From CAVWCQ01 sp963753545 (GTDB taxonomy: Bacteria; Chloroflexota; Anaerolineae; Aggregatilineales; Aggregatilineaceae): a stretch of 64,000 bases of DNA. Both the position numbers and the translations under genes were made by a program. The first letter of the stretch is position 1, and each line of letters starts with the position of its first letter. The notes under the pieces are model-generated. The model saw only the letters and a list, made by a program, of their open reading frames with translations. It was not told where the DNA came from and did no database searches. This document shows positions 37,954-45,283 of this stretch, piece after piece. The stretch lies in assembly GCA_963753545.1 (NCBI GenBank), contig CAVWCQ010000008.1, positions 930,001 to 994,000 on the forward strand, in the 5' to 3' direction.

Positions 37954-37990
37954 AAAAGGGCGATGCTTCTTAGCATGCGCCCCTTTGGGT
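37954..37990. terminator. Hairpin with flanking A and T tracts
   Basis: AAAGGGCGATGC and GCATGCGCCCCTTT pair around TTCTTA, followed by GGGTTT. It looks like a terminator, but no gene ends nearby, so it may be a relic. A second stem, GGGGCG...CGCCCC, of the GTAGGGGCG repeat family lies at 38158-38182. Confidence 0.5.
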
Positions 37991-38239
37991 TTAGCTGTTG
38001 CACTATGACGCGCTGTGGCTGGCGAAGGAGCAAAAGTACAGGGCGGACAGTGGGTGCTCGACGTTGCGACCCAGATTGGGGTTCCGGTTGCGGCGGCGGC
38101 CCTGCGGAAGGCTCTGGGACTGTAAACCACTAGCGCGACTCTACACGAAAATAAATGGGGCGGGCTAGCGGCTCGCCCCTACAGCAATAACAAGGCGAAA
38201 AAGGCAATTAACTCCGCGCCGCGAGACACGGCGAGTTCA

Positions 38240-38767
38240 TCAGGTAAGGGTAACGGCGGTCTGCAACTGGGCCTGCCGAATAAGCCCTGCAACACTGTGT
38301 TCAAACATCTGATGCCATCTTCTTGACACCAGGGGTTTGACCAGCCCCATCATTGTGCCGTGAAAAACTTCGACATCGGTGATGCGCGTGATGCTGTTGG
38401 GATTGCCGCTTAACCGCTCAAACTGCCAGATGTGGCAAGACTTGATGCCTTTCTCGTTTTTCCACCACAGCACATATTCCCCCGGAACGATCTCACTTAC
38501 GGTTTCTGCCGAGGTCAATTTTCCCACCGGAAAGCCGAGGTTCAGCACCTGTTCAAAGGTTGCGCCCACCTTCCAGCCGGGTTTTCCGATCCAGCGGGTA
38601 GCAACATGGAGAGGCGTTGACCAGTGCGGCCAACGTTCCAGGTAGGACCATGTTTCCCACAAAAGCGCGGCGGGCATTTCGACTTCCTGGGAAGCAGTGA
38701 CAATCACCGTTTTCCACGTTGGTTTCTTTATGCCAATTTTCTGAAGGGCAGTGACAGTGGCATCCAT
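38240..38767 (-). CDS. SRPBCC (START-like) domain protein
   Basis: A 175-residue protein with the polyketide-cyclase/START pattern: VEMPAALLWETWSYLERWPHW, GWKVGATFEQVLNLGF, VPGEYVLWWKNEKG, SITRITDVEVFHGTMM and the long C-terminal helix MFEHSVAGLIRQAQ. It probably binds a hydrophobic ligand. GGAGGAG precedes the ATG. No operon is evident. Confidence 0.82.
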   Translation of the reverse strand: MDATVTALQKIGIKKPTWKTVIVTASQEVEMPAALLWETWSYLERWPHWSTPLHVATRWIGKPGWKVGATFEQVLNLGFPVGKLTSAETVSEIVPGEYVLWWKNEKGIKSCHIWQFERLSGNPNSITRITDVEVFHGTMMGLVKPLVSRRWHQMFEHSVAGLIRQAQLQTAVTLT

Positions 38768-38846
38768 CTCTCGCTCCTCCTACTCCAATACCCTTACGAT
38801 TAGGGCAAGTTCGCCCCAGGCTGTCTCTATAGAATGTAGCGAAACT

Positions 38847-38879
38847 CTATTCCACCGTCACACTCTTGGCGAGATTGCG
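38847..38879 (-). repeat. Distal copy of the glmS 3' end (33 bp)
   Basis: Identical over 33 bases to the end of glmS at 39783-39815. On the minus strand it encodes RNLAKSVTVE and the stop, the conserved C terminus of GlmS. It lies 936 bases from the real gene end and brackets the HNH cassette. Confidence 0.93.
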
Positions 38880-39034
38880 CTCTGATGTTTCGATTATAGT
38901 AAAGTCCTGAACTGAATTCCCCTCATCATCCCCTTTTTGTCCGACCAAGTTCAGCATCCAGGCGGAAGGAAAGGGAGAAAATCGATCTCGTGTACAATGG
39001 AAGTAATAAGCGTTTAACTCCGGGAGCGTTGGTG

Positions 39035-39289
39035 ATGGCAACGGTTGGCGCAAACAACATGCTATTTGATGAGGTAATTGATTTTCTGGTTTCGGGGCCG
39101 ACGCCAGAACAAATTATTGCGTTTGGGCCGTCTGAGGTGTTGCAGGAGCGCATGCGTTATCTGTTGGATGGGAACGGGCGGGGCGTGTTGACGGCAGAGG
39201 AGCGCGTGGAACTGGAGGAATTTTCTAGACTAAATCACTTCATGAGTATGCTTAAGATCCGCGCACGAAAGAAACTGGCTAACCAATGA
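39035..39289 (+). CDS. Small partner protein of the HNH cassette
   Basis: An 84-residue protein (start ATG 39035 with CGGGAG upstream): DEVIDFLVSGPTPEQIIAFGP, then LQERMRYLLDGNGRG, TAEERVELEEFSRLNHFMSM and a basic tail RARKKLANQ. This type of small protein is known to me as a frequent neighbour of short HNH endonucleases in Cyanobacteria and Chloroflexota, without known function. Its TGA overlaps the ATG of the nuclease gene (ATGA), so expression is coupled. An antitoxin- or immunity-like role is a guess. AT-rich compared with neighbours. Confidence 0.75.
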   Translation: MATVGANNMLFDEVIDFLVSGPTPEQIIAFGPSEVLQERMRYLLDGNGRGVLTAEERVELEEFSRLNHFMSMLKIRARKKLANQ

Positions 39290-39702
39290 CGCGCGTTCCT
39301 GATTCTCTACGCCAATTAGTAGTTGAACGTGCGAAGGGCCGTTGTGAGTATTGTCTTTTGAACCAGGAAGATAATTTTTTCCCTCATGAAGTGGATCACA
39401 TTATTTCTGAAAAACATCGAGGCACAACAACAGGGGATAACTTGTGTTTAAGCTGTTTCGATTGTAACCGCCATAAAGGAAGCGATATTGCTTCTATTGA
39501 TGCTGATACCGGCAAACTGGTTCCCTTATTTAATCCTCGGCAGGATCGCTGGAAAGATCATTTTCGCTTAGAAGGTGCCAGAATTGTGCCTTTGACCGCT
39601 GTTGGGCGTGTAACGGAATTTCTGCTTATGTTAAATGGCGATGAGCAGCTAGTAAAACGTGCTGGACTCATTGAGTTAAAACGTTATCCTCGAAGTTTTT
39701 AA
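39286..39702 (+). CDS. HNH endonuclease
   Basis: A 138-residue nuclease with a complete HNH/zinc site: CEYCLLNQED, PHEVDHIISEKHRG with the metal and general-base His, NLCLSCFDCNRHKGSD, then IASIDADTGKLVPLFNPR. It has no other domain. It is coupled to the small protein before it and followed by a strong terminator. Base composition is clearly more AT-rich than glmS and the flanking genes, a sign of transfer. Together with the flanking glmS-tail repeats it looks like a compact mobile or homing unit. Confidence 0.92.
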   Translation: MTRVPDSLRQLVVERAKGRCEYCLLNQEDNFFPHEVDHIISEKHRGTTTGDNLCLSCFDCNRHKGSDIASIDADTGKLVPLFNPRQDRWKDHFRLEGARIVPLTAVGRVTEFLLMLNGDEQLVKRAGLIELKRYPRSF

Positions 39703-39731
39703 GCGGCCCAAATCTTGATAATTGTTGAGGC

Positions 39732-39762
39732 AAAAAGGAGCGCCTTTACCTGCGCTCCTTTT
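39732..39762. terminator. Intrinsic terminator of the HNH cassette
   Basis: AAAAAGGAGCGC and GCGCTCCTTTT form an 11-bp stem with an eight-base loop and T run. It lies between the convergent nuclease gene and glmS and can serve both strands. Confidence 0.92.
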
Positions 39763-39782
39763 CAATTCAGTTTTGAGTCTTA

Positions 39783-39815
39783 CTATTCCACCGTCACACT
39801 CTTGGCGAGATTGCG
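39783..39815 (-). repeat. Proximal copy of the glmS 3' end (33 bp)
   Basis: The last codons and stop of glmS itself, repeated exactly at 38847-38879. Confidence 0.93.
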
Positions 39816-41625
39816 GGGCTGATCGACATCTGCGCCGCGCCGCACGGCGATATGATAGGCCAGCAGTTGCAGCGGGATCACGCTCAGGATCGGGCTGATC
39901 AGTTCCGGGGCGGGCGGGATGTAGATCACGCGATCCGCCTTCCTGGCGATCTCCGTGTCGCCGTCGGTCGCCACCGCGATCACCAATCCGCCGCGTGATT
40001 TGGCCTGTTCCACCTGACTGAGCATTTTGTCATAAACGCCATCCTGCAAGGCAATCGCCAGGACAGGCATGTGCTCATCGATCAGCGCGATGGGGCCGTG
40101 CTTCATTTCCCCGGCGGGATACCCTTCGGCGTGAATGTAGCTGATTTCCTTCAGCTTGAGCGCGCCTTCCAGGGCAATCGGGTAGTTGATGCCGCGTCCC
40201 AGGTAGAGGAAATTCGTGTACTGGTACAGTTCCCCGGCGAGTTCTTCGACTCTGATCCTCACGCTCCAGAACCTGGCTGACCAGATCGGGCAGGCGGGAT
40301 AGATCGGTGGTGTGCCGTTCTGCTTCGTGGCAATCCATCGTGCCGCGCTGTTGGGCCAGATACAGCGCCAGGAGATACTGGTCGATGATGCTGGTCGTGA
40401 ACGCCTTTGTGCTGGCGACGCCGATTTCTGGCCCGGCCTGCATGGTGATAAAGCCATCCGCGACACGCATCGCCTGGCTGCCCAGCGCGTTGACAATGCT
40501 CCACTGCTGCGCGCCTTTTGTACGCGCTTCTTCCATCGCCGCCAGAGTATCGACTGTTTCGCCGGACTGGGTGATCGCCAGCACCGCGCAGTCGGCGTCG
40601 AGGATCGGATCACGGTAGCGGTATTCGCTGCCGTAATCGACTTCAACCGGGATGCGCGTCAGTTCTTCCAGGATAAATTTGCCGACCAAACCGCTGTAGG
40701 CGCTCGTCCCGCAGGCGACAATCACCATCCGTTTGAGTCTTTGCGCGGCTTCGGGGGAGATTTTCAGATCGGGCAGATCGATGCAGCCATTCTGAAAGTC
40801 CACGCGGCCCCGCAGCGTATCGGTCAGGGCGCGGGCCTGTTCGTGAATTTCCTTCTGCATAAAGTGCTTGTATTCGCCGCGCTCGGCGCTGACCGGGTCA
40901 TAAGGAATGATGTGTACTTCGGCGTCAACGGGATCGCCTTCGAGGGTCTGCACGTTGTAGCCGTCGCGGGTGAGCGTCACCATCTGGCGGCTCTCCAAAA
41001 AGACCATACGGCGCGTATGTTCCAGAATGGCGGGGATATCGGAGGCGATGAACATTTCGCCGCTGCCGATGCCCAGCGCCACGCCGCCCGCGTTGCCGAT
41101 GCGCACCGCGACAAGGCGATCCGGTTCGTCGGCAGACAGCACGACAATCGCATGAGCGCCGCGCAGCATCGAGACGGCGCGGCGGGTGGCTTCGGTCACA
41201 TCATAACCCGCGTCGCGTTCGCGCTGGACGAGGTGCACGATCACTTCGGTGTCGGTATCGGAGGTGAAAGTAATGCCCTGCGCGACCAGTTCTGCCTTCA
41301 GGTCGCGGAAATTTTCGACAATGCCGTTATGAACGACGACAGTCCGCCCGGTGTTGCTGATGTGGGGATGCGCGTTGCGCGAGCTGGGGACGCCGTGAGT
41401 CGCCCAGCGCGTGTGCCCGATGCCGATCCGCCCGTTGAGCGGTTCGGTATCCACAAGGCGCATCAGGTTGGACAGCTTGCCGACATCACGCCGGATGGCG
41501 ATTTCACCTTTTTGCATGACGGCGATTCCTGCCGAGTCGTAGCCGCGATATTCCAACCGCTGCAAGCCGTTGAGAATGATCGGGGTCGCATCACGCGGGC
41601 CAATATAACCAACGATTCCACACAT
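39783..41625 (-). CDS. glmS: Glutamine-fructose-6-phosphate aminotransferase (frame break)
   Basis: About 613 residues. It makes glucosamine-6-phosphate, the first step to UDP-GlcNAc. The start at 41625 gives the processed N terminus MCGIVGYIG with the Cys nucleophile; GAGAGGA is upstream. The glutaminase domain has GHTRWATHG and NGIVEN, and two SIS domains have ACGTSAYSG, ITQSGETVDT and EGALKLKEISYIHAEGY, ending RNLAKSVTVE. The frame breaks at about 40250, where one extra base separates VLERED from VEELAGELYQY. The gene is essential in most bacteria, so this is most likely a sequence error. A glmS ribozyme lies upstream. Confidence 0.96.
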
Positions 41626-41754
41626 GGCACAAGTCCTCTCCCAGGAGGGGGATATAAAGTGAATCCACAGCAAAGCGCGGAGCGCCGCTGTCTCACTTGC
41701 CTGTCAGATAGGGAATTGCACCACCACCACGTTTTTCTGGGCTACGGTTGCGCG

Positions 41755-41935
41755 TAGTCTTTGTAACGCGGCTTCAGTTTGGGAGGGAACTGACGAGGAC
41801 GGTGGTGTGCGCCCTGGCGGCATCCGCAGAACTTTCGATTTTCCCCCGGAAGTCCGGGGTTAATCTCATCGCGAGATGAGAAACCGCCACCTCGTTTCCC
41901 AGCGTGTTAAACGCCGGGCTTTGCGCTAGTGTCCC
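41755..41935 (-). ncRNA. glmS ribozyme in the glmS leader
   Basis: On the minus strand the predicted cleavage site A|GCGC is at 41927/41926. P1 forms from CCCGGCG and CGCTGGG, then the conserved ACGAGG follows; P2 pairs TGGCGG with CCGCCA; the core segment is ATCGAAAGTTCTGCGGATG. Post-cleavage CGCA pairs with TGCG in that core, where known ribozymes usually have CGCC with GGCG, a compensatory change. Between P2 and the core lie two extra hairpins (CTCATC/GATGAG and CCCCGGA/TCCGGGG) not in the short textbook forms. In Bacillus the ribozyme cuts its mRNA when glucosamine-6-phosphate binds. It starts about 300 bases before the glmS ATG. The P3-P4 part was not resolved. Confidence 0.87.
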
Positions 41936-42160
41936 CTCGTTTCAGTCGATAGGCAAACTCCTTTTGTCTCATATCCATTTCGCTTAAGTGCAGTATAAAC
42001 GATTTTTGCTCGTTATGCCTATATCGGAATCATAAAAAATCCGGATAAAGCGTTGCCATACACCCTTCGGGCACCGCACCGCTTTTTCAGATGAACGTGC
42101 TTGTGTAGGGGGAAATGTATGGCCCAAATGGCCACTTCCCGCTGGGTCATGTGGGGAGAA

Positions 42161-42559
42161 TCAGGCACGCCTGGACGTGGATTGAGCGCTCACGAAGTTG
42201 ATAGCCGCGCTGAGAGTCTGAAAGGCAGGCATCTCAATGCCAAGCTGGCTGCGGACCTTTTTCAGGCCGGCTTCGCAGACAGGATGGCTGCCGACAAAGA
42301 TCGGGTAGACGCGGGGATCGATTGCAGAGCCTTCGGGATAATCACGCTGCATTTGAATCCACAGGTAAATATCCGCGAAGCTGAGATCCTTAACATGGCG
42401 CGCATCGGAAACGCGATACAGCAGGCCATCCGTGTGGTCTGCCAAACGCGCGACCTGCCGGTTGATATCAACGTATTCCTGGAGCGTTTCGTCTAGGGGA
42501 AAGCAGACCGATACAATGACTATCGGCTGACCAGGAAGCTTGCGAACGGCGAACGACAT
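42161..42559 (-). CDS. Unknown family A, member 1 (STAS/SpoIIAA-like?)
   Basis: A 132-residue protein: MSFAVRKLPGQPIVIVSVCF, GLLYRVSDARHVKDLSFADI, DPRVYPIFVGSHPVCEAGL. Two other genes here (42642 and 55592) share the same order of segments: PGQPIIIV-type first strand, YRI-D-R, SF-D-, and DPR--IFVGTH. This alternation of strands and helices resembles SpoIIAA/STAS-like domains, but I do not recognise a named family. The start at 42559 is backed by CAGGATTGT spacing. The function is unknown; a small signalling adaptor is a guess. Confidence 0.6.
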   Translation of the reverse strand: MSFAVRKLPGQPIVIVSVCFPLDETLQEYVDINRQVARLADHTDGLLYRVSDARHVKDLSFADIYLWIQMQRDYPEGSAIDPRVYPIFVGSHPVCEAGLKKVRSQLGIEMPAFQTLSAAINFVSAQSTSRRA

Positions 42560-42641
42560 ACAATCCTGCCACAATGAATAGAAGTTCAGATTTCCTGACC
42601 GCAATAATAGCACATTTTTTTCATTCTGTCTTTATGCTATG

Positions 42642-43055
42642 TTAATGAAAAGAGTTGTTTCGTCCGCGCTGCGCGGATATTCTCGTGCGAATATCAATGA
42701 GCGCCAATTCCAGGTAGGGGTAGACTGGCGTATCGATGTTGAAGGCCAGTTTGATGCGCCGTGACCAGGCCGGAAGCAGGGGATGTGTCCCTACGATGAG
42801 CGAGGTCAGGCGCGAGTCTAAAATGCCACCCCTGGGCACCGCTGCCTGTTCCTCCATCCAGAGCAAAATGTCACTAAAGGACAGGTCCAGCGAACGCGTA
42901 TCGATAATCCGGTAGAGGGGGGGCGCGCAGGCAGTCGCAATCTGGTCAACCTGCGCATAGGTGGATCGCAGGTTCGACAGATAGCGTATGAGCGGTACAT
43001 CTAATGAGACAATGATGATAGGGTCGTCGCCCAATTTTTTGACCGCAAATGCCAT
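42642..43055 (-). CDS. Unknown family A, member 2
   Basis: A 137-residue paralogue of the gene 82 bases downstream: MAFAVKKLGDDPIIIVSLDV, PPLYRIIDTRSLDLSFSDI, DSRLTSLIVGTHPLLPAW. The conserved positions (YRI-D-R, LSFSDI and GTHPL) support a true family. AAGGGG lies upstream. The pair reads away from the 43286-44494 operon, another unknown family, so the two groups may be functionally linked. Confidence 0.6.
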   Translation of the reverse strand: MAFAVKKLGDDPIIIVSLDVPLIRYLSNLRSTYAQVDQIATACAPPLYRIIDTRSLDLSFSDILLWMEEQAAVPRGGILDSRLTSLIVGTHPLLPAWSRRIKLAFNIDTPVYPYLELALIDIRTRISAQRGRNNSFH

Positions 43056-43285
43056 CGCATAATTCCCCTTGTATGCAACTATAGGCGATCTTCGGGGTCA
43101 GGTATTGTTATGATTTTGTGAAGAATGTGCCCGCTGATTACACATTATATCGTATGTTAAAGAATTGTCAAAGAAGTTGTTTCTGTCTTAATAGCTAATT
43201 GTTAATGGATGACTCTTGCTCTATTTGCTTGCTCGCATTAGACTCTTGCCAAATTGAGACCGCCGCCTAGAGGAAAATCCGACGC

Positions 43286-43675
43286 ATGCCGCCCCGACGC
43301 AAACAACATGAAATTATGCTTGCCCTGCGCACCAGCCTGATCGAGATGGGAGATTCGCTGCAAGAAGTGTCGGTGCAGGCATTGGAGGATCGCGGCGGCT
43401 GGGATCGCCAGTTGTTTGCCGATGTGCTGGATCGCGTGGAACGGCAGACGCCGATCTTCCAGGGTCTGCTGGTGGATTTTCTGATCGGGGAGGGCGGGCA
43501 CACGGCGGAGCGGATCACGGGGCTGCTGGCGGTTGATCGCCTGTCGGCGGCCTACACCTACTGGACCCGGTTGTTCCCACCGCGCCAGACGGATCAGGCA
43601 ATTTTTGTGCTGAGTTTGCTGCACGATCTGAGCGATAAGGTAGAATACGCGATCAGTCTCTTTTTGGATGAGTAG
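43286..43675 (+). CDS. Hypothetical all-helical protein
   Basis: A 129-residue protein with a basic start MPPRRKQHEIMLALRTSLIE and helical content throughout (LQEVSVQALEDRGGWDRQLF, IFQGLLVDFLIGEGG). I recognise no family. GAGG lies upstream. The next gene starts five bases after its stop, so it is the first gene of a three-gene operon. Confidence 0.55.
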   Translation: MPPRRKQHEIMLALRTSLIEMGDSLQEVSVQALEDRGGWDRQLFADVLDRVERQTPIFQGLLVDFLIGEGGHTAERITGLLAVDRLSAAYTYWTRLFPPRQTDQAIFVLSLLHDLSDKVEYAISLFLDE

Positions 43676-43679
43676 GCTT

Positions 43680-44078
43680 ATGACCGACAAAAAGACCTTG
43701 CAGGGTGGGGTTATCGTCTCCCCGGAGCAGCACACGCACGCCGTGATCCAACTGCTGACATACCAGCTTCAGCGGCGCATGCAGTTGAGCTACTATTCAC
43801 ACCCTAATGAGATTGAAGGGCCACACAATTTTTTGATTGTTCTGTCGGCGGCTGATCTGGAGGGGGCGATCAAAGTCTTTCGCACCCGCCAGCAGACCGT
43901 TCCTTTTATCATCCATATCGACGAGCCAGAAAAACTCGACAGGATCAATTATGCCACGCTGTTCCCCGGCGTCGAGATAGCCGCGATTCCCCATGTACCG
44001 CCGGGCAGAGGCCAGGACGTGACCCTGCGACTCGACCTGTTCCGCACGGTGATCGAACTGCTCGAAGCGAGGATGTAA
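43680..44078 (+). CDS. Unknown family B, copy 1
   Basis: A 132-residue protein: KKTLQGGVIVSPEQHTHAVI, LSYYSHPNEI, FLIVLSAADLEGAIKVFRTR, VPFIIHIDEPEKLD, and C-terminal LDLFRTVIELLEARM. The next gene is a clear tandem copy. The alternating strand-helix order (VIVSP-, HP-, FLIVLS-, PFIIHIDE) recalls a degenerate receiver-like fold lacking the acidic pocket, but this is a visual impression only. Confidence 0.6.
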   Translation: MTDKKTLQGGVIVSPEQHTHAVIQLLTYQLQRRMQLSYYSHPNEIEGPHNFLIVLSAADLEGAIKVFRTRQQTVPFIIHIDEPEKLDRINYATLFPGVEIAAIPHVPPGRGQDVTLRLDLFRTVIELLEARM

Positions 44079-44095
44079 GTTCAGGCGAGAGGATT

Positions 44096-44494
44096 ATGAA
44101 CGAAAAAAAGACCCTGCGGGGTGGAGTAATTGTTTCCCCGGACCAGCACACGCACGCCATTATCCAACTGCTGAGTTTCCAACTTCAGCAGCGTATGCAG
44201 TTGAGTTACTATTCGCATCCGAACGAGCTTGAGCTTCCTCTCGACCTGCTCATTGTGCTGTCAACGGCGGACCTGGAAGGGGCAATCAAAGTCTGCCGCG
44301 TTCGCCAACAGCCAGTTCCCTACATGATCTATATCGATGAGCCAGAAACGGTCGAAAAGCTGGATTATGCCGCGCTGTTCCCCACCATCGAGATAACCCC
44401 TGTTCCTCATGCGTGGCCCAGCAAGGGCCAGCATATCACGCTGCAAATCGACCTGTTTCGCACGGTGATCGAACTGCTCGAAGCCAGAATGTAA
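44096..44494 (+). CDS. Unknown family B, copy 2
   Basis: A 132-residue tandem copy of the preceding gene, sharing KKTLRGGVIVSPDQHTHAII, LSYYSHPNELEL, LIVLSTADLEGAIKVCR, and an identical C-terminal LDLFRTVIELLEARM. The differing middle region (VPHVPPGRGQDV versus VPHAWPSKGQHI) suggests diverged partners. GAGAGGATT precedes the ATG. The gap to copy 1 is 17 bases, so they are cotranscribed. Confidence 0.6.
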   Translation: MNEKKTLRGGVIVSPDQHTHAIIQLLSFQLQQRMQLSYYSHPNELELPLDLLIVLSTADLEGAIKVCRVRQQPVPYMIYIDEPETVEKLDYAALFPTIEITPVPHAWPSKGQHITLQIDLFRTVIELLEARM

Positions 44495-44638
44495 GCTCCC
44501 CACAGAGAAAAAGGTGCGCTTAGCTCCTTTTTATATATGTTTTTCTCCAGAATTTAGAAGTTATTTACGACCCTTTTCTTGAAAATCGACCATCTAATAA
44601 TGGTAGAAAGAAGAAATGAGAGCATCGAGGAAAACACA

Positions 44639-44839
44639 ATGGCAGCGCTCAATGGTATGAAGAAGTCGTTCGATGACCCGGAAAATAACTTCCTGACAAG
44701 TATCGCTCATCTACCCCCCGCCGAACAGCAGAAGAAGCTCTGGTATTGGCGACTGGCTCAGCGCCAGGGCATCATGGAAGCCGAGCACTTCTCCGATCAG
44801 TTTGACAGCAGCGGGAAGCCGGAATACAAGGTGTGGTAG
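44639..44839 (+). CDS. Small hypothetical protein
   Basis: 66 residues: MAALNGMKKSFDDPENNFLT, AHLPPAEQQKKLWYWRLAQ and EHFSDQFDSSGKPEYKVW. No family is recognised. The ATG at 44639 has GAGG eight bases upstream, which decides the start against an upstream in-frame ATG. A terminator follows, so the frame appears to be a real gene. Confidence 0.5.
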   Translation: MAALNGMKKSFDDPENNFLTSIAHLPPAEQQKKLWYWRLAQRQGIMEAEHFSDQFDSSGKPEYKVW

Positions 44840-44867
44840 TTCTGCTCCACCACAAGACATCAAACAA

Positions 44868-44894
44868 TAAGAGGACGGCCTGGCCGTCCTCTTC
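44868..44894 (+). terminator. Intrinsic terminator
   Basis: AGAGGACGGCC (from 44870) pairs with GGCCGTCCTCT with almost no loop, followed by TCCGTTTC, after the small hypothetical gene. Confidence 0.8.
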
Positions 44895-45004
44895 CGTTTC
44901 TAATGGTCTATCTGCGATTTGCCCAGCACCTGGCCATGATTGCGGTTGAGGAGCAGAGCGAGGGCTTACTCGACTAAGTGCGAACGAACAAGCCCTTTCG
45001 GATA

Positions 45005-45185
45005 TTTTGTAGGGGCGCTGCTTGCGTGCGAAGCTAAGCCGCTGCGCCCAATTCATGTCAACGTAAGCAAGGGAACGCTCTTTTCCAAATCGTTTTCCCC
45101 TTCCCCCCGCGAAGCTGTGGGGGAAGGGGTAGGGGATGAGGGCCTGCCCGCGATCCACAACGCTTATTTTTCAGCGTATCTTGAT
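45005..45185. repeat. GC-rich dispersed repeat, copy 2
   Basis: Same order of parts as 7885-8055 and same orientation: GTAGGGGCG hairpin, TCGTTTTCCCCTTCCCC, GGGGAAGGGG and GGGGATGAGGGCCTG, then CCACAACGCTTATTTTT. It accounts for most of the gap 44895-45227; no gene is seen. Confidence 0.7.
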
Positions 45186-45227
45186 GGGATAACTCGAAAA
45201 ATTCATAACAGCCTCTAAACAAACAAA

Positions 45228-45256
45228 ACGGGGACGGCGTAGGCCATCCCCGAGTG
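45228..45256 (-). terminator. Intrinsic terminator of the inositol synthase gene
   Basis: On the minus strand CGGGGATGGC pairs with GCCGTCCCCG across a four-base loop, followed by TTTTGTTTGTTT, about 30 bases after the stop. Confidence 0.9.
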
Positions 45257-45283
45257 TTTTCGAATCCTGCGATCCAGACGAAA

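Noticed and set aside
37859..38133. Short open frames in the gap before the SRPBCC gene
   Set aside because: No ribosome site, motif or conservation; they overlap the tandem duplication and hairpin.
38847..39815. A Tn7 or Tn7-like insertion at glmS
   Set aside because: Tn7 inserts outside the coding end and leaves 5-bp duplications; here the repeat is 33 bases of coding sequence and no tns genes or ends are present.
40312..41757. A long open frame opposite glmS
   Set aside because: It is the antisense shadow of a clearly conserved gene; its sequence has no recognisable domain and comes from GC-rich codon bias.
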